Assembly (NCBI GenBank): GCA_963702535.1
Contig: CAVPDG010000007.1
Coordinates: forward strand, 124,001 to 188,000
Origin: CAVPDG01 sp963702535
Lineage (GTDB): Bacteria > Chloroflexota > Anaerolineae > Anaerolineales > UBA4823
DNA length: 64,000 nt
Reading direction: 5' to 3'
Both the position numbers and the translations under genes were made by a program. Below, piece by piece: positions 8,918 through 16,427 of this stretch (position 1 is the first letter of the stretch; each line of letters opens with the position of its first letter). Under the pieces are notes generated by a model. It saw nothing but the letters and a program-made list of their open reading frames with translations. It was not told the DNA's origin and did no database searches.

Positions 8918-9808
8918 TTACCGGAAGTCTGCTACCGCCTGCTCGATAAAGCTCGCTACTTCCGGCGCGATATCTTCATTGGCATTCGTATTGGGGTGCG
9001 AATCGCTCCCGTTGCGGTATTCCGGGCGCAGCATGTTCGCCTCTGGTCCGTTGCCATCTGCCGAGGCGAGCCGGTCGAACAGGTCGAAGATGTACAGGTT
9101 CTTCAAGCCCCCCTTGAATTCCTGCGAATCCAGCCAGTCCGCCAGTTGGCGGGCGCGCTTTGCCTGCGCCGTGTCCGTCTCGGCGGGGTTGAGCGGCGGC
9201 TGGGTGATGATGATGAACAGCTTCTCCGGATGCTGGCTGATGCGCTGGCGGATGATCCGGTAGGCTGCCTTGTACTCCTCCAGCTTCGCCTCGCTCTCGA
9301 TGTGGCTGGTGGGGTCGAAGCACGACTTGAGGAGGATCACCTCGTGCTGCAGCAAGCCGCTGAGCGTGTTGAGCGGCAGAGGGTACTCGCGCTGGCTGAA
9401 GATGCGGCTCAGCGCGGTGGGATCGGTCTGGTCGTTTGGCACGCTGTAGGAATAGCCTGCCGGGCTGCCCTGCGGACCGGTAAGCTGCAGGTAGTTGTAG
9501 CCCTGATCCCAGAGCTGCAGCCCTGCCTCCGCCAGTCGCTGGCGTAACTGCCCTTCGCGGATCAGGTTGGCGCCGGTGGATTGGTGCAGGAAGATCAAGT
9601 TCGTATAGTCGCCCTGGCTGTACGATCGCACCCGGCGGCTGTCCAGCACGGCGCGGGTAGTATCCAGCGTGACGCGCGCCAACCGGCGGGGTTCCAGACC
9701 GGTGAGCATCATCGTAACAGCGCTCAGTAAAATGACCGACGCCAGCAGGGCAGCCAGGATGATCAGCAGGCGTTTGGTTCGCGTTTTGGTGGTGGGTGGG
9801 CTCATCAT
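8918..9808 (-). CDS. Membrane-anchored SGNH-hydrolase-like protein of unknown function
   Basis: A protein of about 296 residues with one N-terminal transmembrane segment (LLIILAALLASVILLSAVTM) after a basic stretch, placing the rest outside the membrane. The ectodomain has FLHQSTGANLIREG, 'ILLKSCFDPTSHI' with a following long helix, LFIIITQPPLNP and, near the end, NGSDSHPNTNANEDI, where DSHP resembles the D-x-x-H block of SGNH/GDSL esterases. The first block lacks a clean GDS. I treat the enzyme assignment as tentative. The ATG at 9808 is chosen because upstream codons run into the divergent promoter. Confidence 0.5.
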   Translation of the reverse strand: MMSPPTTKTRTKRLLIILAALLASVILLSAVTMMLTGLEPRRLARVTLDTTRAVLDSRRVRSYSQGDYTNLIFLHQSTGANLIREGQLRQRLAEAGLQLWDQGYNYLQLTGPQGSPAGYSYSVPNDQTDPTALSRIFSQREYPLPLNTLSGLLQHEVILLKSCFDPTSHIESEAKLEEYKAAYRIIRQRISQHPEKLFIIITQPPLNPAETDTAQAKRARQLADWLDSQEFKGGLKNLYIFDLFDRLASADGNGPEANMLRPEYRNGSDSHPNTNANEDIAPEVASFIEQAVADFR

Positions 9809-9835
9809 CTTTGCATAATTATGCCACCAAATCGG

Positions 9836-9882
9836 TTTCCTGATACTTTCCTGAGATTTTCCTGATATCGGTTTGCTATAGT
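9836..9882 (+). promoter_or_regulatory. Promoter with three 11-bp-spaced TTTCCTGA repeats
   Basis: Three perfect TTTCCTGA octamers begin at 9836, 9847 and 9858, each separated by 3 bases, followed by exactly 11 bases and a TATAGT -10 at 9877-9882. No separate -35 is present; the repeats occupy its place. This is the layout of activator-dependent promoters bound by PhoB/OmpR-family regulators on 11-bp direct repeats. The same arrangement occurs at 12705-12751 and on the minus strand at 16128-16174. Regulator identity is not known. Confidence 0.7.
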
Positions 9883-9885
9883 AAG

Positions 9886-9916
9886 GGCGAAGCACTCGTA
9901 CAGCGAATGCTCCGCC
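9886..9916 (+). repeat. Imperfect GCGAAGCA...TGCTCCGC hairpin at predicted transcript start
   Basis: An inverted repeat with two mismatches (GGCGAAGCACTCG / CGAATGCTCCGCC), a member of a family also seen at 12760-12784, 14159-14189 and 21132-21163. Here it begins about where transcription would start from the upstream -10, so it would form a 5' stem-loop of the mRNA. Confidence 0.5.
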
Positions 9917-9948
9917 TCTGCAACTGTTTGCCTTTCGGGAGGAACCCC

Positions 9949-12603
9949 ATGAACCATAAAATGCTTTATCCTATCGCAGGCGCTCTCGCCCTTTTAGGAG
10001 TGCTGTTTGTAACGTTGGGGAGCGGCGCACCGGTTATTGCTCAGGAACCGACGCCAGGAGGGGATGATATCCTTATGGAGGTCGCGATTCCTGAGGAATT
10101 ACCGCCAGGGGTTCCCCTGCCCGGTCAGATCATCACCAGGACGCTGGAAGGTAGTCCGGATAACCCACGGGAGCCCGGTGGTACTGCTGAGCTATTACCC
10201 GGCGTCTGGATTACAGAGACGGTCGATAGCGGCGGTGATGTGGGAGACCAATGCTCCCTAGAGCTGGACGCTGCCGGATACCCCCACATTAGCTACAACG
10301 ATCGCACCAACGACGCCCTGAAGTATGCCTTCCAGGACGCCGCTGGCTGGCATCTCGAGACAGTAGATGCACAGGGTGGCAGTGACTCAAAACTACAGCT
10401 GGACGATCAGGGTTATGCCCATATCCTGTACAAGAGCGGGGGCACAACCAAGTATACATATGAGGACCTCTCGGGATGGCACTTTGAAACCGTTAATGGA
10501 GTTGGCACTTCGGTCTCGTTTGCTTTGGATCACAATGGGAACCCACACATTGCTTACATCGTAATAACTACTGCTCCCCAATTAATTGTTAACTATAGCC
10601 TGTACTATAGCTTCCGCAGCAATAATACCTGGAATCCACAAGTTCTTGATACAGCTTCGCAGCAGTATTTTGGCCAAAATCCCGGCACATATATGGGCAA
10701 TGGTACATCCATTGCCATCGGTACAGATGGATTTCCACGCATCACCTACGCAAAAGGCAGCATCAACGAAAGGTATAGCTCCATGAGCCTAAGATATGCC
10801 GTCTTTAACGGGACAACCTGGAGCAAATCGACATTGAGATCGGGTTCCTGCTATCGTTATCTCGAAGGCCCTTATTACTGTTATCAGGTAGGAGCCTATT
10901 CTGCCCTGCGTTTGTCAGCTTTAGGGGCTGCTCGGGTCAGTTATTATGTTTATTGGTACAGCAACAGCCCTTCTACCCCTTCCGGTGAATATCTAGGTTA
11001 CTACGCCGATTCTCATAGCTACGCGGTCGATCAAACTGTTGTTGATAAAGCCTCTTCGCTTGCCTTGGACCATTCTGAGAACGCCTACATAAGCTACTTT
11101 GACAAGCTTAGCATGGATCTGAGATTCGCCTACCATGATTCCGATGGCTGGCAACGTCAGGTTATCCACAGCCGGGGGGAAGTAGGCAGGTGCTCTTCGA
11201 TTGAGGTTGTTTCTGAAGGAGAACCCATCATCAGCTATTATGACGCCACCAACGGAGATTTAATGCTTGCACGGTATGACACACACGGAGCCTTCTTGCG
11301 TCCTCGGGTGCAAAATAAATCGGGTGGGCGAGGTACGACAATTTCGTACCAGCTTAAACTCGACAACAGGACTGGAGCTGACGACAGCTTCACCCTCGAG
11401 CTTGGACCTCACACCTGGCAAACCCTACCAACGGTCAGTCCAATCGGCCCGGTTCCGGATGGCGGCTCTATCCAAGTGGACCTCACGGTGCTTGTCCCGG
11501 GAGATGCCCCCTGGTACGCCGCCAACTCGGTGGACGTGATTGCACGCTCGCAGAATGATCCAACCCAAACTACCAATATCACCCGCCTTACCACCCAGGC
11601 ATATGCCCCGCCGCAGCTATCACTCCAGCCGGAAGTCCTGGAAAGCGTTCAATTGCCCGGCCAGCATGTCACCCAAACTCTTTACATCTACAACAGCAAT
11701 GGTGTCACCCTGACCTACCGGCTTACGAAGCCTACTTCGCCCTCGATGGATATCGGTTTGTTGGTGCACATGGAAGATCCTGTCGATGCCACCGTCATTG
11801 AAGATTCGAGCTTCTACCATGTGCCCTTAGATTGCAATGATGCAGAGGGCGATTGCCCAATCCGCGGAGTGCCTGGGGTGTCTGGCTATGGATTTGAATT
11901 CACGCCCAATGAGAACATCATCCATGGCATTGACGTGCCAAGCCTAAATCCTACTCAAACCATCGCCATCAGTACCTGGATCAATCCAAGCGAGTGGAGC
12001 GATAAGTTCATCATCTCGAAAGGCCAGTGGTGGGAGCAGTACAAACTATATGAGCAGCCCGGAGAACTGCGCCTGCGCTTGTGGGGTGTGGGTGAGGTTT
12101 CTGCCCCTGCACCCAGCCTCAATGAATGGCACCACGTGGTGGGGCAATATAACGGAAACCAAATGCAGATCTGGATCGATGGCGCTTTGGGAGGCGAACT
12201 GGCTGCTACAGGCGTCATTAATATCTGCGGCAACCATCTAAAGATCGGCGCCCTCGATAATGCTGATACAGGGCATATAAACCACTACCAGGGTAAGATG
12301 GATGAGCTTGCCATATTCAGCCGGGCTTTAACACCCTCTGAGATCCAGGAAATCAATAGGACACATTCCTACCTGCATATCTTCGAGTGGGTTTCGGTTT
12401 CACCAATCACAGGTACAGTTCAGACCAACCAGACCCAATCTTTGCAAGTTGTATTTGATTCATCGTGGAAGCAACCCGGGATCTACACCCAGAATTTATA
12501 TCTGGATACGAATGATCCCGAACATGGGTATGTCATAATCCCGGTGCGCATGGAGGTAATCGAGCTGCCTGATCGGTTCTACCTGCCGATCCTGACCCGG
12601 TAA
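9949..12603 (+). CDS. Secreted beta-propeller / LamG protein with C-terminal YLP tail
   Basis: An exported protein of 884 residues. Signal peptide ends at VIAQ (about residue 36). Residues 85-445 hold repeated GYPHISYND / SYYDATNGDL-type blades resembling a sialidase-like propeller. Residues 445-560 are Ig-like. Residues 640-800 form a LamG/concanavalin-like domain (TIAISTWINPSEW, NEWHHVVGQYNG, 'MDELAIFSRALTPSEI'). The end is an NDPEHGYVIIPVRMEV strand pair and the tail RFYLPILTR. The start at 9949 has GGAGG and the MNHK N-terminus shared with the next gene. Probably a cell-surface or matrix carbohydrate-binding protein; no catalytic residues were assigned. Confidence 0.75.
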   Translation: MNHKMLYPIAGALALLGVLFVTLGSGAPVIAQEPTPGGDDILMEVAIPEELPPGVPLPGQIITRTLEGSPDNPREPGGTAELLPGVWITETVDSGGDVGDQCSLELDAAGYPHISYNDRTNDALKYAFQDAAGWHLETVDAQGGSDSKLQLDDQGYAHILYKSGGTTKYTYEDLSGWHFETVNGVGTSVSFALDHNGNPHIAYIVITTAPQLIVNYSLYYSFRSNNTWNPQVLDTASQQYFGQNPGTYMGNGTSIAIGTDGFPRITYAKGSINERYSSMSLRYAVFNGTTWSKSTLRSGSCYRYLEGPYYCYQVGAYSALRLSALGAARVSYYVYWYSNSPSTPSGEYLGYYADSHSYAVDQTVVDKASSLALDHSENAYISYFDKLSMDLRFAYHDSDGWQRQVIHSRGEVGRCSSIEVVSEGEPIISYYDATNGDLMLARYDTHGAFLRPRVQNKSGGRGTTISYQLKLDNRTGADDSFTLELGPHTWQTLPTVSPIGPVPDGGSIQVDLTVLVPGDAPWYAANSVDVIARSQNDPTQTTNITRLTTQAYAPPQLSLQPEVLESVQLPGQHVTQTLYIYNSNGVTLTYRLTKPTSPSMDIGLLVHMEDPVDATVIEDSSFYHVPLDCNDAEGDCPIRGVPGVSGYGFEFTPNENIIHGIDVPSLNPTQTIAISTWINPSEWSDKFIISKGQWWEQYKLYEQPGELRLRLWGVGEVSAPAPSLNEWHHVVGQYNGNQMQIWIDGALGGELAATGVINICGNHLKIGALDNADTGHINHYQGKMDELAIFSRALTPSEIQEINRTHSYLHIFEWVSVSPITGTVQTNQTQSLQVVFDSSWKQPGIYTQNLYLDTNDPEHGYVIIPVRMEVIELPDRFYLPILTR

Positions 12604-12704
12604 AGCCTGGGGTGGGGGCGAAGCATTTTCCTTCTGCACGCCCGCCCCTGCGCGTTTTCTGTCATTCCTCCCCGCTGCCCACTTCAGAATGACAAAATCA
12701 CGGC

Positions 12705-12751
12705 TTTCCTGATACTTTCCTGAGATTTTCCTGATACTGTTTTGTTATGGT
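12705..12751 (+). promoter_or_regulatory. Second promoter with three 11-bp-spaced TTTCCTGA repeats
   Basis: TTTCCTGA at 12705, 12716 and 12727, then 11 bases and TATGGT at 12746-12751. Repeat sequence, spacing and -10 distance equal those of the promoter at 9836. It is followed by the GAAGCATTC/GAATGCTTC hairpin at 12760-12784, again at the expected transcript start, and by the MNHK paralogue. Confidence 0.7.
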
Positions 12752-12887
12752 GTAAGCGTGAAGCATTCATTGAGCGAATGCTTCGCCGCTGCACAGGTCA
12801 CACCGCTGCAAAACCCGCTGTAGACCGCTAGCCGACAACGATCAACCGCCTGCTCTCAACTACCAACCGCTCATCTGGAGTAAACCC

Positions 12888-13711
12888 ATGAACCATAAAT
12901 TAGCATACCCGATCGCAGGTGGAGTAGTCCTTGTGGTGCTGCTGTTTGTTTAATCCAAGCTGGCTTACCCGTCTCTGCACAGGAAGAAACACCTGTGCCG
13001 GATGCCAGCCAGGGCGCCCCGCAATGCCGTTTGTACCTCTCGCCAGAATTCCAGGCGAAAACCGGTCTCCCCGGCGAAATCGTCACCTACCGCTTGCTTC
13101 TCTACAATTACAATCTTTATTCGGAGAGCTTCTTTTTCGAAGTGAGCTCTAACGTCTGGGAAACCCACCCCCAGGTTGAGCAGGTTGGACCCGTTCCCCC
13201 GATGGGCATGGCGCCGGTCACCTTCACGGTTCAAATACCGCAAAACGCGCCGCCGTTTTCATTCGATATCGTCGAGGTCTATGCCCACTCGATCTACCGG
13301 TACCGTCAAATCTCAAATATCGCCTATCTAAAAACGATCACAAAAAATGCGCTGCAGCTCTTCTTCGAGCCGCCATCTCTCCAAAGCGCCCAGGCGCCGG
13401 GTGAGCGTATCACCCAAACCCTGACCATCCACAATGGTTACAGCTTCACGCTCAATTACCGGCTATCCCTGCCGAACCAGTTGCCAAGGGACCAGTGGCT
13501 ATCGATCCCAGGCGCCGGTGGAGCGATCCCCAGCCAGCAATCGGTGTCACTGCCTGTCGTATTCAGCGCCGCTCTGAAAGGCTGCGGAGTATACACTCAG
13601 GAAATCTTCCTTGAGTCGAATGCGCCTGACCACGGACGCATCGCCATCCCGGTGCGCATGGAGATCGTCGAGCTGCCGTATCGCCTGTGGATGCCGTTCC
13701 TGGCACGGTAG
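12888..13711 (+). CDS. Secreted paralogue of the 9949 protein, signal peptide frameshifted
   Basis: The N-terminus MNHKLAYPIAGGVVLVV copies that of the preceding gene (MNHKMLYPIAGALALLG), but the frame breaks near 12,950 inside the hydrophobic core; the next frame continues LIQAGLPVSAQEE, a normal signal-peptide end. The mature part of about 240 residues has two Ig-like modules and ends GRIAIPVRMEIVELP and the tail YRLWMPFLAR, matching the C-terminal third of the larger protein. The propeller and LamG regions are absent. GGAG precedes the ATG. If the frameshift is real, no export would occur. Confidence 0.65.
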
Positions 13712-13783
13712 GGAATGGTCCGGGGATAGAGCATGAATTATTGGTGCTTCGCCTGAACCAGAAAATCGTTGGGAGAGAATCCT

Positions 13784-14145
13784 ATGAGCTCCATAAACTT
13801 TTATCCGTTAGCAGTAGGCCTTATGGCCCTTGGAAAGTATTTTGTGCCATTGCGGACTGGGTTACCCGGCCCGGCGCAGAAAAGAAGCCCCAGGGTTATG
13901 TCTCAGGATCAGATGATTTCCATCCCAAGAGTCAAAGACGCAATCCCGCGCAAGGGGGCATCACCAGCGCCAGCACATTTCCGGTTCAGGTGGGTTTTAA
14001 TTCGATAGATGTCTCACCTGGTGTGTATACTACTACTATCGGTCTCACAAGCAACGATCCATTAAATCCGTCTGTTACGATCCCTGTGAGGATGGTAGTT
14101 AATGATCTGCTGAAACGCATCTTCATGCCGCTAATGAGCAAATAG
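13784..14145 (+). pseudogene. Third, shortest paralogue of the secreted tail-bearing family
   Basis: A decayed copy: MSSINFYPLAVGLMALG resembles the sibling signal peptides and has GGGAG upstream. After a frameshift near 13,960 the other frame gives VSPGVYTTTIGLTSNDP, PSVTIPVRMVV and the tail RIFMPLMSK, which is the same C-terminal strand pair and tail as in the two genes before it. The middle is short and unlike any domain. It is the smallest of three tandem relatives. Confidence 0.55.
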
Positions 14146-14158
14146 GTTCTATCGTATT

Positions 14159-14189
14159 GGCGAAGCATTCGCAAAGCGAATGCTTCGCC
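14159..14189 (+). terminator. Perfect GCGAAGCATTCGC hairpin, likely terminator
   Basis: GGCGAAGCATTCGC and its exact complement with a 3-base AAA loop, 14-bp arms, followed by CCTTTCGTTT. It lies 14 bases after the third paralogue stop and between convergent genes, so it probably ends transcription on both strands. Confidence 0.6.
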
Positions 14190-14206
14190 CCTTTCGTTTC
14201 AACTTT

Positions 14207-14746
14207 CTAAGGCCTGCTCTGATTAATGATGCCGAGCGGCCCGAGCGGGCTTGCATACAGCTTGCCTTTGAAAATCACCCACGCGCCATCCCGAAATACG
14301 GCGATGTTGGCAGGATCGCCCCAGCCTGGCTCGTTGGCTGGCATCCAGTTGATCCCATCTTTGCTGATGTATGCCTTGCAGCCGCTCACCTCGTTATAGG
14401 AGAAGGTATACAGCAGGTTCCGGTAGCTCACAAAGACAAATCCTCCGTTATCCGGGTCGTCCAGGCCCTTTTGCGCAATCATCTCCCAATGGACGCCATC
14501 CTTGGTGCGCCAGATCTCGCCTCCGTCAAAGTTGCCCGTCCCGATGTAGAGATATCCCCCTTGCCTCCCAAAGCCGCCGGTGTTGATATTGCCGCTGTTG
14601 AATCCGTCCGTAACAACCGGCTCCCAGGTCATTCCATCAAAGCTGCGCCAGACCTGCGTGGGACCGCCGTCGTACCAGTCGCTGCTGGCATATAGGGCGC
14701 CCTTGAAATCGGCAAACGCCCCCGCGTTCCATGGAAATTGCGCCAC
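14207..14746 (-). CDS. BNR/sialidase-like repeat protein, C-terminal piece
   Basis: A stretch of about 180 residues of repeated strand blocks such as VWRSFDGMTWEPV, EIWRTKDGVHWEMIA and AYISKDGINWMP, each an Asp-box-like blade of a propeller. It has no signal peptide of its own. The gene upstream on the same strand (14928-15484) has a signal peptide and the same blade type (MRTRDGQNWETV), so this is probably the rest of that protein, cut off by the 181-base gap 14747-14927, where no open frame continues. Either two genes or one broken gene. Confidence 0.5.
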   Translation of the reverse strand: MAQFPWNAGAFADFKGALYASSDWYDGGPTQVWRSFDGMTWEPVVTDGFNSGNINTGGFGRQGGYLYIGTGNFDGGEIWRTKDGVHWEMIAQKGLDDPDNGGFVFVSYRNLLYTFSYNEVSGCKAYISKDGINWMPANEPGWGDPANIAVFRDGAWVIFKGKLYASPLGPLGIINQSRP

Positions 14747-14927
14747 ATCCTGCCAGGATGAGTAATAGGCGATTATAAGGTATCAGCGTGATTGTCATTG
14801 CCATAATTTCACCACTGAAATTTCAAAACCATGACAGCAGTGGCTCCTGATGGATGCACAATAAATAACAAATTGACAGGCTGGCAACTTCGCTAGCCTG
14901 TCGCAATTTCTCGATGGTTTGGTTGTA

Positions 14928-15484
14928 TCAAAAATCTTCCTGGGTCTCTCTCATCCCCCCTGAGCGCATCAGGAATCCGTAGCACTCATCATCTATATTG
15001 CAGGTTAACCCACCTACATAGAGTGCGCCATTAAAGGTGGTAAAAACGGTGGGACTGTGAAAGTACGTTTCGGTATTGTCAGCAATAATCACAGTTTCCC
15101 AATTCTGACCATCCCGGGTGCGCATGACTCGTTCTGAGTATCCCGAGTCCCCGCGAGGATACAGGAATTGATACAATTGACCCTTGAACACGGTCATAGC
15201 GCCTATATCCACATATCCATCCTGCACCGAGCTCGCAGTCCAGGCCAGGGACCAGGTTTTCCGTCGGGTGTGCTCCAAACCTGGTCGTCTGTTTCCGTTC
15301 CAAATTGAAAATACATCTTGTTTTTGAATACAGTGCCAGATATTGTGTCCCCTAGGCCATATTGGGATGCGTCGAAGGAAACAACCCACTTCGGCAGCTG
15401 AGGTCCCTGCCCCGCCGAGACCGATGAGGTCGCTAACAGGCTCAGTAGTAACACGATAGTCAAGAGAAAGATACGTGTTTTCAT
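14928..15484 (-). CDS. Secreted BNR/propeller-type protein, N-terminal piece (frameshifted)
   Basis: Starts at 15484 with MKTRIFLLTIVLLLSLLA and an SVSAG cleavage site, with GGAGG upstream. The first frame reads ISGTVFKNKMYFQFGTETDD and QVWSTPDGK; near 15,255 coding moves to another frame with WSLAWTASSVQDGYVDIGAM, MRTRDGQNWETV and TTFNGALYVGG blades. It stops at MRETQEDF. The blades match the separate piece at 14207-14746. It was probably a single exported propeller protein. Confidence 0.55.
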
Positions 15485-15611
15485 TTCTAACCTCCATTGG
15501 ATAAAAACTAATCTGCTCCCAATTTCGACCGAAATTTCCGGCATCCTCACGCTAGAGTTTTGTTTTCAATTCTCAGTATCATCTATTTTCTAATCTCCCT
15601 CCTCTCCCACG

Positions 15612-15949
15612 TCATCCCGAGCTGCCCACCTCTGGGCTGTATGCCTCAATATGCACCGTGTAGTAGCTGCGCTCCAACGGCTGAATTAAATACTCCTGGA
15701 TGCTCTCGATCACCTCCCGGCACTCCGGGCTGGCGAGGTAAGCCTGCCCCTGCTCGGCGCTATCCCACCAGGTGATGGAGATGATCTCCCCCGGCGACTT
15801 CCGTCGAACTCGATCAAGAACAAGCCGCGAAACCCGCGCGCCGCCTGCAGGGGCGCCATGCTCGCCTCCCCCTCCAGGATGGAGATCACCCTGCCCAGAT
15901 TGACCGGATTAACCCTGCTGCGCGTGCAGTTGAGCCACATCCTGCCCAT
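15612..15949 (-). CDS. Antibiotic biosynthesis monooxygenase-like small protein (frameshifted)
   Basis: The first part, from an ATG at 15949 or 15940, reads LGRVISILEGEASMAPLQAA then RGFRGLFLIEFDG; near 15,800 another frame continues PGEIISITWWDSAEQGQAYL, ECREVIESIQEYL and YYTVHIEA, ending at TGA 15612-15614. Together about 110 residues with the ferredoxin-like pattern of ABM proteins (GFxGLxL, then ISITWWxS). Possible roles are small-quinone monooxygenase or stress dimer; not resolvable. The third TTTCCTGA-type promoter points at it from 170 bases upstream. Confidence 0.5.
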
Positions 15950-16127
15950 CCTTGGACTAGTCGAGAAGCCCTCGCCGCCCCCTGGTTCCCCTTGCGCGAG
16001 GGCTTCTGCTTGCATGTGAGCCGGGAGCAGAGACCTCCTTTGCGGAGTTGAGCTCTTCGCAGCACAAATCCACACCGTCCCTTTCAGCAACAGAGAACCT
16101 CGTTTCGTCGTCCTCACATGCAAAACC

Positions 16128-16174
16128 AGTATACAAAATCCGTATCAGGAAATTCTCAGGAAACTCTCAAGAGA
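16128..16174 (-). promoter_or_regulatory. Third 11-bp-repeat promoter, minus strand
   Basis: Read on the minus strand: a degenerate TCTCTTGA, then two perfect TTTCCTGA octamers, all at 11-bp steps, then exactly 11 bases and a TATACT -10 (16133-16128). It has the same geometry as the promoters at 9836 and 12705. The first gene downstream is the ABM-like gene; the leader between holds no convincing gene. Confidence 0.65.
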
Positions 16175-16212
16175 TTGCCTTCTGGGCAGTTGATTTTGGC
16201 AAATGTGATTTT

Positions 16213-16311
16213 TCACCGCAGAGCTGTATCCCGACTGCACTTGAGGGACGCAGAGGACACGGAGTTATAAAATCAACCTGTTTTCTCCGTGTTCTCCGCG
16301 TCTCGGCGGTG
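16213..16311. repeat. Inverted CACCGCAGAG-type intergenic repeat
   Basis: The left arm has CACCGCAGAG and GACGCAGAGGACACGGAG separated by an insertion; the right arm is CTCCGTGTTCTCCGCGTC then TCGGCGGTG. This is the CACCGCAGAGACGCAGAG / CTCCGTGTTCTCCGCGTC palindrome that I recall as a common intergenic repeat in several bacterial genomes. It lies just before the SARP regulator. The rest of 15950-16427 contains only the promoter above and no gene. Confidence 0.5.
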
Positions 16312-16427
16312 CTACTTGATTTTTTCAGATTCTTCCCTATAATCTATAGCAGAGGGCATCGCGGCATACTTCACAAGCAGTCTCCCCCCTCCTCCGCTAA
16401 TCACTCTGGAATGTCGGGAGGCATGCC

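Noticed and set aside
9836..9865. Simple microsatellite explanation for the TTTCCTGA repeats
   Set aside because: The 3-base spacers differ (TAC, GAT) while octamers and the 11-base distance to the -10 are kept at three separate loci, which is not expected of slippage.
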